DNA of 64,000 nucleotides from assembly GCA_018398805.1 (NCBI GenBank), contig JAGFBZ010001970.1, positions 744,001 through 808,000 on the forward strand, written 5' to 3'. Source of the DNA: Hirundichthys speculiger. Its lineage: Eukaryota > Chordata > Actinopteri > Beloniformes > Exocoetidae. Position 1 is the first letter of the stretch. Each line of letters begins with the position of its first letter. The position numbers and the translations under genes are program-made. The notes below the pieces were generated by a model, which was not told the DNA's origin, made no database searches, and saw nothing but the letters and a program-made list of their open reading frames with translations. Positions 36,190 to 47,916 of this stretch are shown piece after piece.

Positions 36190-37796
36190 CAGTGCCTTGC
36201 AAAAGTATTCAGCCCCCTTGAACTTTTCAATCTTTTGCCACATTTCAGGCTTCAAATATAAAGATATAAAATTTTATTTTTTTTGTCAAGAATCAACAAC
36301 AAGTGGGACACAATCGTGAAGTGGAACGAAATTTACTGGATATTTTAAACTTTTTTTAAACAAATAAACTGAAAAGTGGGCATGCAGTATTATTGGGTCC
36401 CTTTACTTTCAGTGCAGCAAACTGACTCCAGAAGTTCAGTGAGGATCTCTGAATGATCCAATGTTGTCCTGAATGACTGATGATGATCAATAGAATCCAC
36501 CTGTGTGTAATCAAGTCTCCGTATAAATGCACCTGCTCTGTGATAGTCTCAGGGTTCTGGTTAAAGCTCAGAGAGCATCATGAAGACCAAGGAACACAGC
36601 AGGCAGGTCCCAGATACTGTTGTGGAGAAGTTTAAAGCTGGATGTGGATACAAAAAGATTTCCTAAGCTTTAAACATCTCAAGGAGCACTGCGAAAGGAA
36701 TCATATTGAAGTGGAAGGAGTATCAGAGCACTGCAAATCTACAAAGACCCGGCCGTCCCTCTAAACTTTCATCTGGAACAAGGAGAAGACTGATCAGAGA
36801 TGCAGCCAAGAGGCCCTTGATCACTCTGGATGAACTGATCTACAGCTGAGGTGGGAGAGTCTGTCCAGAGGACAACAATCAGTCCTACACTGAACACATC
36901 TGTCCTTTATGGAAGAGTGGCAAGAAGAAAGACATTTCTCAAAGATATCCATGAAAAGACTGGTTTAAAGTTTGCTACAAGCCTCCTGGGAGACACACCA
37001 AACATGTGGAAGAAGATGCTCTGGTCTGATGAAACCAAAATCAAACTTTCTGGCCACAATGCAAAAGGATATGTTTGGCGTAAAAGCAACACAGCTCATC
37101 ACCCTGAACACACCATCCCCAATGGTCAAACATGGTGGTGGCAGCATCATGGTCTGGGCCTGCTTTTCTTCAGCAGGGACAGGGAAGATGGTTAAAATTG
37201 ATGGGAAGATGGATGGAGCCAAATACAGGAGCATTCTGGAAGAAAACCTGTTGGAGTCTGTTAAAGACCTCAGACTGGGACGGAGATTTATCTTCCAACA
37301 GGACAATGATCCAAAACATGAAGACAAATCTACAATGGAACGGTTCATAAATAAACATATCCAGGTGTTAGAACGGCCAAGTCAAAGTCCAGACCTGAAT
37401 CCAATCCAGAATCTGTGGAAAGAGCTGAAGACTGCTGTTCACAAACGCTCTCCATCCAACCTCACTGAGCTCCAGCTGTTTTACTGGAAGAATGAACAAG
37501 AATATAGTCTCTGGATGTGTTAAACTGATAGAGACAAACCCCAAGAGACCTGCAGCTGGAACTGCAGCAGAAGGTGGAGCTACAAAGTATTAACGCAAGG
37601 GGGCCGAAATAATATTGCACGTCCCACTTTTCAGTTTTTTATTTGATAAAAAAGTTTGAAATAGCCAATAAATTTCATTCCACTTCATGATTTTGTCCCA
37701 CTTGTTGATTCTTGAAAAAAAATTGAAATTTTATCTTGTGGCAATGTGCAAAAGGTTGAAAAGTTCAAGGGGGCCGAATATTTTGGCAAAGCACTG
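36190..37796 (+). mobile_element. Full-length Tc1-like transposon, inactive
   Basis: The 1607-bp element has about 200-bp inverted ends. The left begins CAGTGCCTTGCAAAAGTATT and the right ends, inverted, as CAGTGCTTTGCCAAAATATT. TA precedes the left end (36188-36189), while CA follows the right end, so one duplication has mutated. The arms contain matching blocks, including the CAACAAGTGGGACA stretch at 36296 and its inverse near 37700, consistent with IR/DR architecture. The size is that of a typical fish Tc1 element. The transposase is described separately. Confidence 0.92.
36580..37523 (+). pseudogene. Tc1-like transposase with stop, frameshifts and lost catalytic Glu
   Basis: The ATG at 36580 starts MKTKEHSRQVPDTVVEKFKA, the N-terminal paired-like DNA-binding region. 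A TAA occurs at 36664-36666 and a stop with a frame change follows near 36847. The catalytic part then reads WSDETKIKLSGHNAKGYVW, shifts frame again near 37120, and continues [29 protein letters not shown] and SPDLNPIQNLWKELK. The first and second catalytic Asp are present. At the third position, 34 residues after the second Asp, DD34E elements have Glu, but this copy has Gln (NPIQ for NPIE). The enzyme would be inactive even if the frame were open. Confidence 0.9.
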
Positions 37797-40528
37797 CATA
37801 ATATAATATAAATAATTAATTGATAGAAAAAATGTACGTTTTGGAGTAACATGCAAAATGTAAAACTAACCGGTCAATTAAAGTATTACTGAATTCCACA
37901 CAAAAAACTGCACATTATCACGTTATGTCTTGAAGCCACCGTGTTGCATATTTCTCCCAAGAATCGAGTTAAGTAATTTGCATAATATCTTTCTCTCTTG
38001 AAGCTTGTTTAAATGTCTACTTAAATTATATATTCATCTATTTTTTTAGACCTCATATCCATCAATCACAACAAAAACTAAAGTTTTTTTTTTTTTAGAA
38101 TCAAGTTAGGAATTTCATTCAAGGCTAGTAAAAAAAAAAAACAAAAAAAAAAAACCCACATACTTTGTGATGTCAATTCAATTTCAAAAGTACTTTATTG
38201 ATTCCTGAAGGGAAATTAAGTTGCATAATTGCAATGCTTTCAAGCAATGGTTATGATCTATTACAGAGCGCTCTGAGGTTTACTACTAACTCTGAATCTC
38301 TTACTCCCATCTGCTTGTTGTGCTTGTGTTAGATGGTCCTCTCGTCCATGTGTCGACTGTCATTGGCTTATTCTATTTGCAATCTATTCTTGGACTGCCT
38401 CCTCCACATCTGAGGTCCTATATTTCTCAGGGAAGCTTGGGAAGTTATGGTCTTATGCTTGTGATCTATTCCTGCTGTCTGTTCCCAGGGCCTGTACTGA
38501 GCTGGAAAAAGTGCTTTTAAGTATGCTGCTTCTTTTGCATAGCATCAGCTTAGATCTGCTTGAAACTGAAGAATCTGGCTTCCCTGAATGAATTCAAAGT
38601 AGTTGTATGTAACTCAAAGGCATATTATTTAAGAGGGACGTGTTGTCTTTGTGTTTTTTCTATGTTTTGTTAATTTGTGTCAAATGAATGGCTTTGTCGT
38701 GTGTCTGTAGATGTAGATTATTGACTGTCCTCCTGTTGTCTTGGTGACGACTTCCTCGCATTTCCCCATTGGTTTGGGTTCCTTTGACGGAAACACAAAT
38801 CCAAGTGTACCTAAATGGATTACCTCAGACAACACAAGAACAATCTGCTTTTTGGTCAAGTATTTCTTCCACTGGAACAAAAACATGTAAATGCATACGA
38901 TTCTGCATACCGAGCATTCAGTGGCGAGCACATGCTGCATATACAAGTATGGCGGTCATAAGTACACGATATTTCTCTGTAAAAGCGATTATGCGAGAGC
39001 ATAACCACAATCTGGCCATGTGGCTGCTGTGACCAGCTTCTGCTGCAGTGGCCTTTTGCATTATGCAACACATTATCCAAGAGGAATGTTTTAATGCACT
39101 GGGGAAACGGTACAGGAGATGGTGTGTACCAATTATACAAAACTGTGAACTATGTAATTTACTCATTGTTTATCCTGCAGAAAGAAATTGTCCATGTGTA
39201 ATTCAGTTGCAGAAATTATGTGACTCCAGGCTTTTGTTTTGGTTTAATCTGCATTAACTTAACTGAATCAATTAATTTAGATCATGACCACCTCTTTTTG
39301 GTTGCTCAGTTCTTTTTTTTAAAAATGTATTATTATGTTTTTTGTTAATGTGCATCAAAGGAACTGAACGAACGAACTAGCAGATGAATTAATGAACCCC
39401 ACACAGCAGGAAAATGAATAGAAATTTGTTTTGAGTGGACTGAAACTTTTAGGTGTCAAGGTTTTTTTTAATCTAAATGGAATTTTTTTTGTCAAAAATT
39501 AAAATGGTGAAATAACATCCCTGCTAGACTGTGGGCCCTGCTGGGTCAGTCCACATGCAGACAAAAGAAGGTAGCAGGGCAGGTGACGCGCCAACCCCAT
39601 TCCCACGCAAAACCATCAAAAGATGATAATTTTAAAAGAAGGCATTGCAATATTTTTGTACTTAACTGACCTGATTACACTTACCAGATATTTAGAAGGA
39701 AAAGATTCCTGTCAGGCTTCATTTGATGCCTTCTGCACCTCTGTGTTTCAATCTCCATCCTATGTAAGAAAACAAAAGTTTATAAATGGGATAGGTACCT
39801 TGCACTGTTTGTTATTTTATGACATCTAAGATGCAACAGCGATTAACTTTTGTTTGAGAAACAAAAAGGTCACAGATGTGTCATTGTCAGTGCTTCTGTC
39901 CCCATGAGGTTTTCACGACAGCATATAAAAACCTGAGTCTGCTGAAACTGCTCTAATACATGATGTTTCTGAACAATGTCGCAGCCACAAATTAGAAGGT
40001 ACATTCACTTTTAATGTCAAGGTTTTACCGATCAGGAGAAGAGAGAAAAAAAAAATAAAAAAAAATCATTGTGGTGGGGTGTGGTTTCTGCTCAGCTGCA
40101 GGGGGAAATGTTGAGCAGTGGCACCGGGAACGGTGCCAAAGAGATACTGATTGGCACTGCTGCTCTGGATTCGCCGATCATGTCTCTCTGTTCAGGAGTA
40201 ACACGCCGGGACGGAGGTGGTTCAGAAATGAAAGCCACCGCAAAGTAGATTTGTGGTGCAGAACCTACAAAGCAGATGTCAACCAAAATGATGCAGAAGA
40301 AACCCGAAGTGGCAAACTCGTGCCGCAGCCATCTCTTCCTTACGAGGTGCTAAATTGAAATAACCACAACCCTTCACTACTTCACATAAACTAAGCCACA
40401 ATTCATAGGAAATTATTGGGGAAAAACTAAAGGATTTAAGAGAGCAAGTAAATGTGGTTAAGTGGTCATCAGCGAGTGTGACCCTTTGATACTCACAGTT
40501 TGTAGGCCTGGAGCATTCAAGCATGTGG
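37797..40528. other. Gene-free, mostly unique sequence
   Basis: AT-rich sequence. A LINE 3'-end signature lies at 38170-38235 (listed separately). A GC-richer stretch at 40060-40360 contains a 95-residue open frame (40071-40358) with no recognisable motif. Nothing else could be supported. Confidence 0.5.
38170..38235 (-). repeat. LINE 3'-end fragment
   Basis: TACTTTATTGATTCCTGAAG followed by GGAAATTAAG matches the 3' end of several fish LINEs when read on the minus strand (usual form 'aatttccc..gggatcaataaag'). No coding part is attached. Confidence 0.5.
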
Positions 40529-40957
40529 TAAGATAAGATAGGACATATTTCATTGTACCCCATAGGTCAAATCTTTTTGCTGCAGCTACATCAGGAATAA
40601 ATTATATACATTTCCAAACTACAGCAGCAATAGAAACAACAGTTAAACCAAATCAACAGTTAACCACCATAAAATTGACCCTAAATCTCCTGATGGAGGG
40701 TAAAGGCCGAATCTCACAGCGCAGTATGTGACAATTTTTTGTGCGTGACTGATGACAGACTACTCATCAAGAGGCTGCAGGGAGATCTGATTTTTCGACC
40801 CCACGACCTTCCTGGCAGTCTGCACTAAACCAGCAATCTGGGACCTCAGCTGCACCGTCAGATTAGCATAAGAGGCCTTGACGCCATATCTGATGACATT
40901 TTCCAACACACACTGGAAGAACGGGACCAGAATCCTCTGCTCCACTCCTTTTGTGTG
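40529..40957 (-). pseudogene. LINE D, C-terminal fragment
   Basis: The minus strand reads VEQRILVPFFQCVLENVIRY, then GVKASYANLTVQLRSQIAGL and VQTARKVVGSKNQISLQPL (40945-40770). This is the C-terminal region downstream of the reverse transcriptase in L2/jockey-type fish LINEs ('LExVxRYGxxAWxGNLxVQLKSQ'). A stop follows, then LPSIRRFRVNF, the usual 'LPSGRRFRVP' end. The 3' end carries TAAGATAAGATA (about 40530), a typical tail repeat. The 5' side stops at the Tc1 relic that begins at 40958. Confidence 0.75.
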
Positions 40958-41310
40958 TCGACACAATGCCATGGAGGAAGGACATTAGCAGTAGTGTTGG
41001 AGATGCAATTGTTGCTGCTCATCAATCTGGGAAGAGTCACAAGGCCTCTTTCAAACAATTTGGAATCCATCTTTCTATCATGGAAAAAGATTACAGTATC
41101 CCCTTATTATTCATGGGGGTTTCCTCCCCCTGCGAATCCCAAAAATCTGTGAATTACTTGATGCAGTTTTAAAAGGCCTACGTATATTATATACGCTAAA
41201 ATATGCTTACTCATTAATACAGTAATAATGTAGTAATGAAAAATGGAAAACATTTTAATTTTGTAGTGTGATCATATTTATTAGTAGTAATAACAATAAT
41301 TATTATTATC

Positions 41311-41311
<1 letters not shown>

Positions 41312-41357
<46 letters not shown>
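41312..41357. repeat. (TA)n microsatellite
   Basis: About 46 bp of uninterrupted AT/TA dinucleotides directly next to the left end of the nested family A MITE, whose target is TA. Confidence 0.9.
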
Positions 41358-41359
<2 letters not shown>

Positions 41360-41831
41360 CAGTGATCCCTTGCCACTTCGTGGTTTGAGTACCACGGTTT
41401 CAGTGCTTCACGGCTTTTTTTCAGAAGTATATTATAATAAAAAAAATCAAGAAATAATCGCTGAAATTCTGCGAAAATCCACCCCACAGCAGACGAGAGG
41501 CCGCAGCTGCCAGCGAAATATAAAACAATGACTCACAGCCTCCTGTAAGCAACACGAGAAACGCAGACGGCCCAGCACTCTAGAATCTGTGCGCTGATTG
41601 GCCGAGACGCATTTACTACAGTTTGGAGACCAGAGGCTGTGAGGGAAACAGAAAGACCACAGTTTAGCCTTTGTCTTGTGTCACTGCAGTGTCTCACTAC
41701 TTTTTTGCAGCGTTTAAACCTATTTCAAACACATTATTTAGGCTCGGGGGGGCTCCAGCTCCAGTTCGCGGATTTTGATTGTCGCGGGGGGGCGCCGGTC
41801 CCCATTAACCGCGAAAACTAAGGGATCACTG
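41360..41831. mobile_element. Family A MITE (copy 2, inverted)
   Basis: The ends are CAGTGATCCCTTG and AAGGGATCACTG, with TA at 41358-41359 and 41832-41833. The right half is the inverse of the left end of the 44124 copy (GGCGCCGGTCCCCATTAACC and CTCCAGTTCGCGGATTTTG). The left half is a different interior, so this is a subfamily or a recombinant. No coding frame. Confidence 0.85.
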
Positions 41832-42192
41832 TAATACTAGTTAGGGTGAATGTGGGTGTTTTTCTGCTAAAAAAAATGAACTAAAAAAATTCACAAAATT
41901 GCCGGGGGCTACCACAAATTCAAATACATTATGAAAAAAGAAAAACTTTGAAAGCAAAATCCTCGAGTATGCGAGACCACAAAGGGTGAACTATAAATGG
42001 GCATGGATATACTGTATACAGAAGTGGAAAACATTTGAGGCAGCTAATCTTCATGGGAGCGGACATTATGGCGATATCATCTCATTGTCAGATTGTGTAA
42101 TGTAAGGAGGAATATCAACAACCCAAAAGGTAAACTTCAGACTCTTAAATGCCTGAGTTAGCCTATTAAAGGCCTGATCTTCTGCCAGATCT

Positions 42193-42984
42193 CCTAAAGC
42201 CGCTATTTAGGGATAGCGGGTAGCGGGAGGGGGGTTCCCCCACAAACAACGTAATCTTCCACCTTGCTAAACCCGCTATCCCACCTGCACTACCTGCTAC
42301 ATTATGCATAGGAGTGGTTAGGGCGTTCCACCTGTTTAACCAATCAGTGCGTCAGTAGCCATTGCCTTAAAGAGCAGGTTGCGCTACCCGCAAACCGCTA
42401 CCCAGAAACTGCTATCAGCAAACCGCTGTGGAGCGTCTTTTCATCCAGATCAGCGCAGCTCGTCTGGGACTCTGCTGTAGAGCTTCCTCCTCTTCCTTCT
42501 TCCTCCTCCTCTGCACTGATATACACATAAAAATATTTTTACACAGACAATTCCTATTAGCTACCTGAAAGTCCCAGATAGTCGGTGTGCTCCCAGTAAA
42601 TACACTCTGGTTGTCTATGGTTTAACTGGCTAGCAAGCCATTTAAGACAATCTCTGCCATTTTCTCAGGGGTTCAACTAAGGCCAAATCATGCTTTTTAT
42701 ACATGAGTTAATTCGAGAGGTAGAGCCGTTTGTGCACGTCCACATGTGACCAGGTGGACGCACATTGATGCCATTTGGACGCGCTCTTGTATGCGCCTTG
42801 TATTGCGGGTAGCAACCCACGATTGCAAGATACTGAGTTTGCGGAAAGGGCAAAAGACACGCCCATTGACACAACTACAATGTGAGTAAGGAAGTCGGCA
42901 TAATGGCGCTTTAGGGAGCAGAAGATTGTATTAGCAGTTAGTGGAGGTTCCTAAACCCGCAATTTCCAGGTAGCGGTTAGTGGG
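42193..42984. mobile_element. Unclassified insert with imperfect inverted ends
   Basis: This roughly 790-bp, relatively GC-rich block interrupts the Tc1 relic between its second and third pieces. Its ends can be aligned as inverted repeats: left CCGCTATTTAGGGATAGCGG (42200-42219) against the inverse of the right end, CCGCTACCTGGAAATTGCGG (42957-42976). CCGCTA and CGGGTAGC motifs recur inside. There is no coding frame and no clear target duplication. I cannot assign a superfamily; PIF/Harbinger or hAT-type MITEs are possible. Confidence 0.5.
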
Positions 42985-43570
42985 AAGTGTACGATTGGAG
43001 CCTAAATGTTCAAGTTTATAGCAGTGCAACTTGAAAAAAGAAAAAAATTTGCTTTTTTGGAAGAACAAAAAAAGCATCTGCATCTGAACAAACCATGGAA
43101 TTTCTGGAACAATGCATTTTGAAGATATGACCCCCAAACTGTTGATGTTTGGCCATAATATGTAACAACAGATTTGACAAAAACCAAGCACAGCGTAAGA
43201 GTAAAAAACATCTTCAAGCATGGTAGAGGAGGGGTAATGATTTAGGCTTGTTTTGTAGCAGCTTGATTAGGCCATCTTCTCATACTCCAGATCAAATATA
43301 AGGCCATCTGTCTGCAGTAAAAACGGCCGCAGCACAGTCAATCTAAGTACATCAGTGAATATTGAAAATAATAGTGCAGTCAAATTCACGACCTCAGTCT
43401 GGTTCTAATTCTGTGGGGACCTCAAAAAGGTTTTCTAAATTAATGCATTTCAAGGGACTGAAGCAAGAGTGGACCAAAATGACTCTACAATGCGAGAGAC
43501 TTACGACATACAGAAAATCATTACTTGAAGTTACTCACTGCATCTGTAATTTGGTTTTTGTTTCATAAAT

Positions 43571-44121
43571 AATGACACTGTTATACTGTATGTTATGTGA
43601 AGTTGTTCATCTGAGGTTGTATTTAACTAATTTCAAGACCTGCTGAGTACTACATTAGAATTATTTTTTGTCCTGATACAGTAACCCTGACTAATGAAAG
43701 TACTTTTTCTACCTACATTTTTTTTCTTCTCCCTATACAGTACATAAACACAAAAGGTCTCGAGTTGTTGCTTTAAGATTTGTTGTGCTATCAGACTGAT
43801 CCACCAAAGCGCCATCTGTTCTGTCATTCTGATTTATTCAAAAGCCACATGTTTTTCTAAAATTACAAGATGAATAGCATACATACTAAGCAGAGTGTGC
43901 TTCTCCAGTAAGTTGGAGAAGTCTTTCATCTTTAAACTGAAAGACCATTTTTAATCAAAAAGTCTCAAGATCACCTCTTTAAAGAAAAAAAATCCCTCTA
44001 ACTTTTAACTCTTTTCAAAGATTGAGCCAATAAAAAAAGAAGTATGGATTCCAGGTAAACTATAATTTCAAAGACTTATTTCATAGAACCATTTCGAAAA
44101 GACATCTCATTATGTATACAA
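43571..44121. other. No recognised feature
   Basis: AT-rich unique-looking sequence; no gene or repeat boundary recognised. Confidence 0.5.
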
Positions 44122-44123
44122 TA

Positions 44124-44811
44124 CAGTGATCCCTTATTTTTCGCGGTTAATGGGGACCGGCGCCCCCCCCCCGCGACAATCAAAATCCGCAATCTGGAGC
44201 CGGAGCCCCCCGAGCCTCAATAATGTCTTTAAAATATGTTTAAAAACCCCAAAAAAGTAGCGAGTCACTGCAGAGAAACAAGACAAAGGCTCAACTGTGG
44301 TCTTTCTGTTACCTTCACAGCCTCTGGTCTCTGAACTGTAGTAAAGAAACCGCTGGTATTGTGCTATTTTTGGCTCGTAATTAGCGGCTAACACGCTAAC
44401 AACAACAAAACAAAAAGTCCGGTTTTCTCAGCATGGAACGAGCACTTTATTCTGGCACTGCAGGAACTTGTAACATCACACAGGTTGTATTGTTGGGCTC
44501 CTGTCGGTTAACAGAGAATGTAAATCTATACACGCTGGGCTGCTGTTTATGCTCACTCCACTTTTCATCTAACCCTGTTTTCGTTCTGCCGTCCCACAAC
44601 ACACACACTCCATTACCCATAAGGCCACCTTCTTAAAGGGGCCAGGCTGGCTCACAACATTTCTTCGCTGTCAGAGAATGCGCACAATATCCTGTGATGT
44701 TTCTGCGATTTTTTTCTTGATTTTTTTTTTTTATTATATTATATATTTCTGAAAAATCTGCGAATAACTAAAACCGCGGAACTTAAAGCGCAAATTGGTG
44801 AGGCATCACTG
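44124..44811. mobile_element. Family A MITE (copy 3, uninterrupted)
   Basis: The ends are CAGTGATCCCTTATTTTTCG and, inverted, CAGTGATGCCTCACCAATTT, with TA at 44122-44123 and 44812-44813. The interior matches copy 1 nearly base for base across 44230-44640 and 44640-44780, and lacks the 490-bp TTAA element found there, so it serves as the empty-site reference. No coding frame. Confidence 0.88.
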
Positions 44812-44969
44812 TATTATGTAATAATGAGTACGAATGTGTTCGGGAAGCATATTTTAGCATATATAATATCATACATAGGCCTTTTAAAACTGCATCAATA
44901 AATACTTTACGGATCTTTGGGATTCGGGAGGGGGGGGCTAACCCCCGTGAATAATAAGTGTATAATGTT
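44812..44969 (-). mobile_element. MITE-B fragment (left end, inverted)
   Basis: Read on the minus strand it gives CTTATTATTCACGGGGGTTA, CCCGAATCCCAAAGATCCG and GATGCAGTTTTAAAAGGCCT, matching the left arm of MITE-B at 41094-41210. It abuts the family A MITE on one side. The right arm was not found on the other side of that MITE. Confidence 0.78.
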
Positions 44970-47799
44970 ACACGCATGTCTCTAATGCTGTTCGTTCTAC
45001 AGCAGAATAGTGTTCGCAGGTTTGGGTAAGAAAGGATCCCCTGCTGAAATCTTCCAAAGCGTCAGCTGATCAAGCCGACAGATTCCCTCCAACTTTACAG
45101 TCCTTGGCTCAACCCAGATTCGCTACTGTCTGGGAGTTATAATCTGGTTTGGCCAGTGTAAGCACAAACATCCTGAGGCTACAGAAAGTACGGATGACCA
45201 CCTGGGGAAATAAATAAATAAATGAAAAAAAGGACAGAAAAAGACTTTTCTCTGTAGAGAAAATGTGACAGCTTTCTCTGTGGTTCATGTACCTCTGGGC
45301 ATGGACAGAGTCATGCCAAAACTCCTCACTCCTTGTGGTGTATTCAAATATGACACAAGCCTCTCATATGTGGACCCCTGACAACGACAGCAATCTTGAC
45401 CATCTGGCATTTGAAATGGAGCACAGCCGTCTATTAAATGTGAAGAAAGAGAAATATTTTTTCCTTTATCTCTCGAGACGACATTCGAGCAGATCAGTGT
45501 CAAGTCCCACAAAAAGAATGTGAAATTATGTGTTGCTGAAGTTAATTTCATACTAAATTTCTGTCTAACACTTTAACATAATGTGAAGTAAAGGTTTATT
45601 CATATAGCACATTTAAAACAAAGAGAGTTTACCAAAAGGGAAGTTCATTCAAATACAATGCTGTAAAAATATATAATATAACACAAATCATAAAAAAAAA
45701 AACTCCCTACCCTTTCCCATGTTTGACTTGTAATGTTTGTTTAAACCATTTAAAGATCATAAAAGCACACCTGAGCAGCAACAATCAAGGGGAGACAGGA
45801 TTTTGTGACTACTCCGTTCACAACCAGGTTTTTTTAATCAGCAGTCAGGCAGGAGGACCAGGGGGAAGTGGATGAAAAGGCTCAACATAGCCTGCTGAGA
45901 ATGCTCACATTCAATGGCAAACTGAACAAGAAAATCAAAGAATTGGTGCCACTCTCTTCTATTGTAGTTGCTGCTCTCCAGTACCAAGGACAGAAGATTG
46001 TTAACTTAATAGAGGTGAATTGGGTTTCACAAAGTTGGGGCCTATAGTTCACTTACTTTTCCAGCGGAAAAGGTTTTCTAGGATGAAGATGCACAATGTT
46101 CCCCTGGGCTTGCTTTAGGAAGAACCTCAGCATCAGTGATACATGGGCGAAATCTTTCGGCAGCAAACTCTGTGATTTTGGTCCTGTACAATATTTCTCA
46201 CCTGCAGTGGGCTGGGAGTGTCTTCAAAGGGCTGTCATTTCTTTTTCCGTATCTCCTCTGTTGAACTGCTGAACGTGGCTGCTGTCAAATTGAAGATGTC
46301 ATTAACATAACATTCCTCTGAATGATCTGGCTAACATGCAGAGGTACTTTTCTGCCTTCCCATCTGTGCATCACTTTATCCTTGAAGGTAAACTTGATAA
46401 CTGTGTGTTTCCCAAGCCAAATATTATGTGACTTCAGCTTTGTCTGTTTAACAGCAAACCATAGATGTGAGATCACAGAGGGATCAATCTTGGCAGGGAA
46501 CTGTTTTCCACACGGTGAATGAGAGAGTCTCTGTGTTGATTGGCTGAGACCAACTTTGACATCTAGACAGGTGCCTGTGTATCATTAAGGTTTAATAGAA
46601 CTCACCACAAAGTTCCTCATTAATAGCTGCCCACAGGGCACTCTCTGGACCTTTGCACAAAAAGGGAAGAAGAGCGAGCAGCAGGGAAGAGTGGGTGGAG
46701 GTAACTTGAAAAGAGATAGATGGCACTTTCATATAGCTCTACTGATGGAATACAAATAAATCTGACAGGCAGACACACCCGTGTGCAGACGCACTAGACA
46801 TCGACGTGCCCGCACCATCCTTCTCAGAGCTTTGCTACGCAGGGTGGCAACCTTATGCTTGTGAAATTTCAGTTCAAGTGCTAACCAATTACTCCAATTC
46901 AAAAGAGAGCGTTTAAAACTCTCAGCCTAAATATTTAAACTGTGGGAGCAAATGGAGTTTTGCGAGTAAATATTTCTCTCCTGGCCTGTTTACTGCCAAG
47001 GATGCAGTTTTCTATATGAGGGTGTGTCATGCATGCACAAGAATTACAACTAAATCAAACATTAAACCCATGCAAGGAGTTGTCAGTCTGCCGGTTAAAA
47101 AAAAAAAATCTTGATAGGGTTTTTGGGCATAAATTTGAAACTTGAAAGGGTATTTTAAAAACCTAGGGGGAAAAAAACAAACACATATTTTAAACTTTTT
47201 CTTTTTCATCTGAACTGGACTGAACAGATTGTTGCAGTGTACTCTATAGAACAAGCAGTCATCAATGGAAGTAATTTTGTAGCTGTCTAGAATTTGAACT
47301 ATAACTAGTAACTAAATAAATATCCATGGGAGGGAGGGGGGGGTTCCTTTTTAGATTATTTGAACTAAGCAATTATTATAGATTGCAGGGGGAAGAGAAA
47401 TGTTTTATTTGTGAGAGTGTTTAGGCTCTTAAAAGTCCTGAAAGGCCCTTAAAAGGGTGAGATCCTTGAAGGGTACAAAGACGCTGGGCGGCTGGAGTGC
47501 TCAAGCATATTAAAGACAATTGAAGGGCTGCACATGTCCATTTGACATTTTGAGTGGGAGACGTGGCAGAAGTACCTGCATCCACTGTCCTCCTGATATG
47601 CATAAAGGCGAGTGCTTCACAGACACTACGGCAAATTATTTCCAGCAATGAGTGGACAGGTGGAAGGAGGTGCTTGGTTTTCTGAGGACAGCTAGGCAGG
47701 ACTGCATCAGCAAAAGACTGGGAGAAGAAAAATGAAAAGAACAAACTGAAAAAGCAAATGATGTGCTTGAAAAGATTAAGTGAATTGGTCAGCTATGGT
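44970..47799. other. Gene-free, mostly unique sequence
   Basis: No gene was recognised. A degenerate fish LINE-tail motif (TTTATTCATATAGCACATTT) lies at about 45596-45616. The 46850-47000 stretch, rich in AATATTT/TAAATAT motifs, could be conserved non-coding sequence. Several open frames below 90 residues are unremarkable. Confidence 0.5.
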
Positions 47800-47916
47800 A
47801 CTGGTGACCTGTCCAGGGTGTACCCCTGTCTTTCCCCTGAAGAGAGCTGGGATAGGCTCCAGGAGATCCCCGTGACCCTGCAGAGGATTAAGCAGGCATA
47901 GATAATGGATGGATGG
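47800..47916 (+). mobile_element. SINE fragment, 3' end
   Basis: ACTGGTGACCTGTCCAGGG, GAGCTGGGATAGGCTCC, GTGACCCTGCAGAGGAT and a final AATGGATGGATGG match the 3' end of the SINE at 25340. It is 5'-truncated. No target duplication was established. Confidence 0.8.

Larger units (their letters stand above)
41094..42014. mobile_element. MITE-B, TA-flanked, with a family A MITE inside
   Basis: The left end is CAGTATCCCCTTATTATTC and the right end, inverted, CAGTATATCCATGCCC. TA lies on each side (41092-41093, 42015-42016). The Tc1 protein reads through when the insert is removed. Fragments of the same family occur at 24441-24549 (right end) and 44812-44969 (left end, inverted). There is no coding frame. 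A (TA)n tract (41312-41357) and a family A MITE (41360-41831) fill its middle. Confidence 0.82.
40958..43570 (+). pseudogene. Tc1-like transposase relic split by two insertions
   Basis: Three pieces in order make one transposase. Piece 1 (40958-41093) reads MPWRKDISSSVGDAIVAAHQ and then SGKSHKASFKQFG. Piece 2 (42015-about 42190) reads QKWKTFEAANLHGSG. Removing MITE-B with one TA joins the two as a continuous KKIIQKWKTF, the expected Tc1 sequence, which shows the insertion point exactly. Piece 3 (about 42985-43570) reads LNKPWNFWNNAF, later LKQEWTKM and CERLTTYRKSLLEV, matching 'KPWNFWNNVLW' and the C-terminal 'EWxKIPLxxCERLVxTYRKRL'. Frameshifts and stops are many, and the catalytic block is not readable. 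An unclassified insert separates pieces 2 and 3. Confidence 0.75.

Noticed and set aside
36965..37348. Minus-strand 127-residue frame
   Set aside because: Shadow of the Tc1 transposase on the plus strand.
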